Assembly (NCBI GenBank): GCA_963696875.1
Contig: CAVOLQ010000004.1
Location: forward strand, 186,001-250,000
Source of the DNA: Albibacterium sp963696875
GTDB taxonomy: Bacteria > Bacteroidota > Bacteroidia > Sphingobacteriales > Sphingobacteriaceae
DNA length: 64,000 bases
Direction of reading: 5' to 3'
The notes beneath the pieces were generated by a model. That model searched no databases. It had not been told where the DNA came from and was given only the letters and a program-made list of their open reading frames with translations. Both the position numbers and the translations under genes were made by a program. Of this stretch, positions 61,790 through 64,000 are shown piece by piece (positions within the stretch are counted from its first letter, which is position 1; each line of letters starts with the position of its first letter).

Positions 61790-62785
61790 TTAACACTCCT
61801 GTAGCTCTAGAAAGCTCTCACGGATCTCATTAAGTACATCTTCTATGTCAGCTAAGCTCTCCAATTTCACTAACTTCATGCGATATTCTTTGAAATGTGG
61901 AATTCCTTTAAAGTAATTAGAATAATGTCGGCGCATTTCGAATATTCCAGTCTTCTCCCCTTTCCATTCAACCGATTTTTGTAAATGAACTTTACAAACA
62001 TCTACACGCTCCTTAATAGATGGCCCTTCAAGATGTTCGCCTGTTTTGAAAAAATGCTTTATTTCACGGAAAATCCAAGGATAACCAATAGATCCACGAC
62101 CTATCATAATGCCATCCACCTCATATTCCTTACGCCAAGCAGCGGCCTTTTCAATGCTATCTACATCCCCATTTCCAAAAATAGGAATCTTGATTCTAGG
62201 ATTGCGTTTAATATCGCGAATCATCGTCCAATCCGCGTTCCCCTTATACATCTGAGAACGTGTGCGGCCATGTATACTCAAGGCCTGTATTCCGACATCC
62301 TGCAAACGCTCCGCTACTTCATAAACGTTTTTGGTATTATCGTCCCACCCCAAACGAGTTTTGACGGTAACGGGCAAATGAGTGGCTTCAACCACAGCTT
62401 TCGTCATCGCTACCATGCGATCAATATCTTGTAATAAGCTAGCACCGGCGCCACGGCAGGCAACCTGCTTCACCGGACAGCCGTAATTAATGTCGACCAA
62501 ATCAGGACCTGCCAAAGAAGTAATTTCTGTAGCTTCTCGCATGCTGTCAATATCACTTCCAAAAATTTGAATCCCAATAGGACGCTCATATTCAAAAATG
62601 TCTAGCTTCTTTCGACTCTTTGCTGCGTCCCGAATCAAGCCTTCAGAGGAAACAAATTCCGTGTACATCATATCCACCCCATTCTGCTTACATACAAAAC
62701 GGAAAGGCGGATCGCTCACGTCTTCCATTGGCGCTAACAATAAAGGAAACTCCCCCAAATCTATATTTCCTATCTTAATTGACAT
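61790..62785 (-). CDS. dusB: tRNA-dihydrouridine synthase B
   Basis: 331 residues. APMEDVSDPPFRFVCKQNG begins the FMN barrel. DINYGCPVKQVACRGAGASL carries the catalytic cysteine, followed by TVKTRLGWDD, LSIHGRTRSQMYKGNADWT, IFGNGDVDS and MIGRGSIGYPWIF. It reduces uridines in tRNA D-loops. Start ATG 62785 lies 35 bases from the divergent CPBP gene. A TAAATTTG -7-like octamer on the minus strand (62827-62834) lies inside that gene. Confidence 0.93.
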   Translation of the reverse strand: MSIKIGNIDLGEFPLLLAPMEDVSDPPFRFVCKQNGVDMMYTEFVSSEGLIRDAAKSRKKLDIFEYERPIGIQIFGSDIDSMREATEITSLAGPDLVDINYGCPVKQVACRGAGASLLQDIDRMVAMTKAVVEATHLPVTVKTRLGWDDNTKNVYEVAERLQDVGIQALSIHGRTRSQMYKGNADWTMIRDIKRNPRIKIPIFGNGDVDSIEKAAAWRKEYEVDGIMIGRGSIGYPWIFREIKHFFKTGEHLEGPSIKERVDVCKVHLQKSVEWKGEKTGIFEMRRHYSNYFKGIPHFKEYRMKLVKLESLADIEDVLNEIRESFLELQEC

Positions 62786-62820
62786 TTCTTATCTTGAACC
62801 CGTTTTATAAAAATTCATTA

Positions 62821-63780
62821 ATGGCGCAAATTTACAAAAATTCAGAAGGAAAATACTACAAACTACCTGAAAATCACCCAATCGTCTCATTGATATACCT
62901 TCTACTCTTGGTTTTTGCCGGTACGCTTATCTTTTCCCTTCTTGCCTTAGGGGTGGGAGTGGCAGTATATGGACCTTCTATTATAAACCAGATTCCAGAT
63001 ATATTGGCAGGAAACAGCCCATCGCAAATCAACTTCCTTAAGGTTTTCCAAATCCTAGTCAGCATCGGAACCTTCATCTTTCCCTGTTATTTTCTGTCCA
63101 TTATTGAATCTAAAAGAACAAACTATTTCAATTTCTCTTTACCTTCTCCCAAAAAACTGCTTCTGCTAGCGATTGTAGTCATGCTGGTTTCGATGCCCTT
63201 GCTCGAACTCTCAATCATTTTCAATCTTAAAATGCAATTGCCTGATTTCTTATCCGAAATGGAAGCCTGGATGAAACAAAAGGAACTAGAAATGGAGAAA
63301 TTGACCCTTTTACTGATCAATGCAACCACCTATAGTGATCTGGCCCTCAACATTCTCATGATTTCCATTATTCCAAGCATCGGTGAAGAACTCCTTTTTA
63401 GAGGCGTCTTGCAAAATATCTTCACTCGCTGGATAAGAAATCCACACCTTGCAATTTGGATTGTAGCCATTTTGTTCAGCGCCATTCACGTACAGTTCTA
63501 CGGCTTCTTGCCAAGAATGCTCATGGGTGCACTTTTTGGATACCTTTACTATTGGGGAAAAAGCATTTGGCTTCCTATATTGGCTCACTTTGCAAATAAT
63601 GCCTATGCAACAATCTCTGCGTTTGTTTTATTAAAACAAGGAAAATCAATAGAAGAAATAAATGGAGCAATTCTGTCAAGCTGGTTAATATATGTTCTGA
63701 GTTTTATTGGAACGGCCATAATAATCTATTACTTTTGGCAAATCACCCAGCGGAAAAACAACCCAATGCTTACAGGATAG
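62821..63780 (+). CDS. CPBP-family intramembrane metalloprotease
   Basis: 319 residues from ATG 62821 (MAQIYKNSEGKYYKL); an earlier frame from 62779 would overlap dusB. About eight spans. Abi/CPBP motifs: EELLFRGVLQNIFTRW, VAILFSAIHVQFYGFLPRML, GALFGYLYYWGKSIWLPILA and HFANNAYA. The EExxxR and two histidines form the zinc site of these Rce1-like proteases. Substrate unknown; family roles include bacteriocin self-immunity and peptide processing. Confidence 0.88.
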   Translation: MAQIYKNSEGKYYKLPENHPIVSLIYLLLLVFAGTLIFSLLALGVGVAVYGPSIINQIPDILAGNSPSQINFLKVFQILVSIGTFIFPCYFLSIIESKRTNYFNFSLPSPKKLLLLAIVVMLVSMPLLELSIIFNLKMQLPDFLSEMEAWMKQKELEMEKLTLLLINATTYSDLALNILMISIIPSIGEELLFRGVLQNIFTRWIRNPHLAIWIVAILFSAIHVQFYGFLPRMLMGALFGYLYYWGKSIWLPILAHFANNAYATISAFVLLKQGKSIEEINGAILSSWLIYVLSFIGTAIIIYYFWQITQRKNNPMLTG

Positions 63781-63784
63781 AAAA

Positions 63785-64000
63785 ATGGAAAAGAACTGGA
63801 ATAAAATTTACACAACACAGAATTTTTTTACTGCAGAGATGATTCGTCAAATGCTAATCGACAATGATATTCCAGCGGTCATTATGAACAAGCAAGATTC
63901 TTCTTATCGCTTTGGACTTATTGATGTTTTTATTCATCAAGAAAACGAAATAGCTGCGAAAGCGCTGATTGAGGAATTTGAGGCAGATCAACCTTCAGAA
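63785..64000 (+). CDS. DUF2007-type small protein (partial, runs off the window)
   Basis: 72 residues visible from ATG 63785 in one open frame to the window end: WNKIYTTQNFFTAEMIRQML, then IDNDIPAVIMNKQDSSYRFG, LIDVFIHQENEIAAKALIEE. The Y-x-T-x-x-x-x-A-E-x-I-x-x-x-L-x-x-x-x-I start and the VFI end match the DUF2007 (putative signal-transducing) fold. It starts 4 bases after the CPBP stop and is probably co-transcribed with it. Confidence 0.7.
   Translation, partial: MEKNWNKIYTTQNFFTAEMIRQMLIDNDIPAVIMNKQDSSYRFGLIDVFIHQENEIAAKALIEEFEADQPSE

Noticed and set aside
62874..63588. Minus-strand open frames opposite the CPBP protease gene
   Set aside because: The plus-strand frame has the EExxxR and histidine motifs with eight spans. 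The opposite frames lack any family pattern.
1..64000. CRISPR arrays, prophage, restriction-modification or other named defence genes
   Set aside because: No spaced direct repeats, Cas, integrase, phage structural or restriction genes were found on either strand.
1..64000. tRNA or rRNA genes in the spacers
   Set aside because: No spacer showed a cloverleaf with TTCRANY-type loop and CCA end or rRNA-like sequence by eye. A covariance-model scan was not possible.

Overview
The window looks like chromosome of a Bacteroidota member of the Sphingobacteriales (Sphingobacterium/Pedobacter/Olivibacter type). The evidence is a SusC/SusD pair with FecR and ECF sigma regulators, split-type methylmalonyl-CoA mutase, Bacteroidota-only families (DUF2480, DUF3108, DUF3109, DUF1080), near absence of Shine-Dalgarno sequences, promoters of the TTTG-N19-TAnnTTTG type and an AT-rich background. 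No rRNA, tRNA, CRISPR array, transposase or prophage genes were seen.

Layout. 1-14.9 kb is a polysaccharide utilisation locus on the minus strand. In transcription order it holds ECF sigma, FecR anti-sigma, SusC with an STN domain, SusD, GH18 chitinase, NagX-like membrane acyltransferase, a second GH18, a NodB-type deacetylase, a second NagX-like protein and a DUF1080 + SMP-30 fusion. This fits capture and breakdown of a GlcNAc-containing glycan such as chitin or N-glycan. One GH18/acyltransferase pair (about 5.3-7.56 kb) is far richer in G+C than everything around it and looks imported. 15-21.7 kb carries a cation/acetate-type symporter with its small partner, an N-acylglucosamine 2-epimerase, a truncated BtuF-like protein, a lipoprotein and an ABC ATPase. 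21.8-24.1 kb is a second ECF sigma, anti-sigma-like and outer-membrane-barrel set. 24.2-30.4 kb has rmlA, gmd, an aminotransferase, an acyl-CoA dehydrogenase, folB and a GlcD-type oxidase. 30.5-37 kb has hsp20, dnaA, methylmalonyl-CoA mutase, an IscA-type protein and two membrane proteins. 37.2-43.7 kb is an envelope block: an outer membrane protein, LptC, a PpiD-type foldase, DUF2480, DUF3108 and DUF3109.

44.4-51.4 kb is the most system-like block: a receiver-kinase, a 1344-residue hybrid kinase with HAMP, GAF, a long coiled coil and three receivers, a lone receiver, CheR and a CheB that lacks its own receiver. No CheA, CheW or chemoreceptor is present. It reads as a kinase network with methyl modification, distinct from classical chemotaxis.

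51.5-64 kb is mostly housekeeping: polyprenyl synthetase, TerC, a GH3-like protein, LptB, RecJ, an MBL-fold hydrolase, UvrB, Upp, ApaG, DusB, a CPBP protease and the start of a DUF2007-type gene. Two genes (a small membrane protein at 43.9 kb and the polyprenyl synthetase at 51.5 kb) are broken by single-base shifts. Both could be sequence errors or real lesions.
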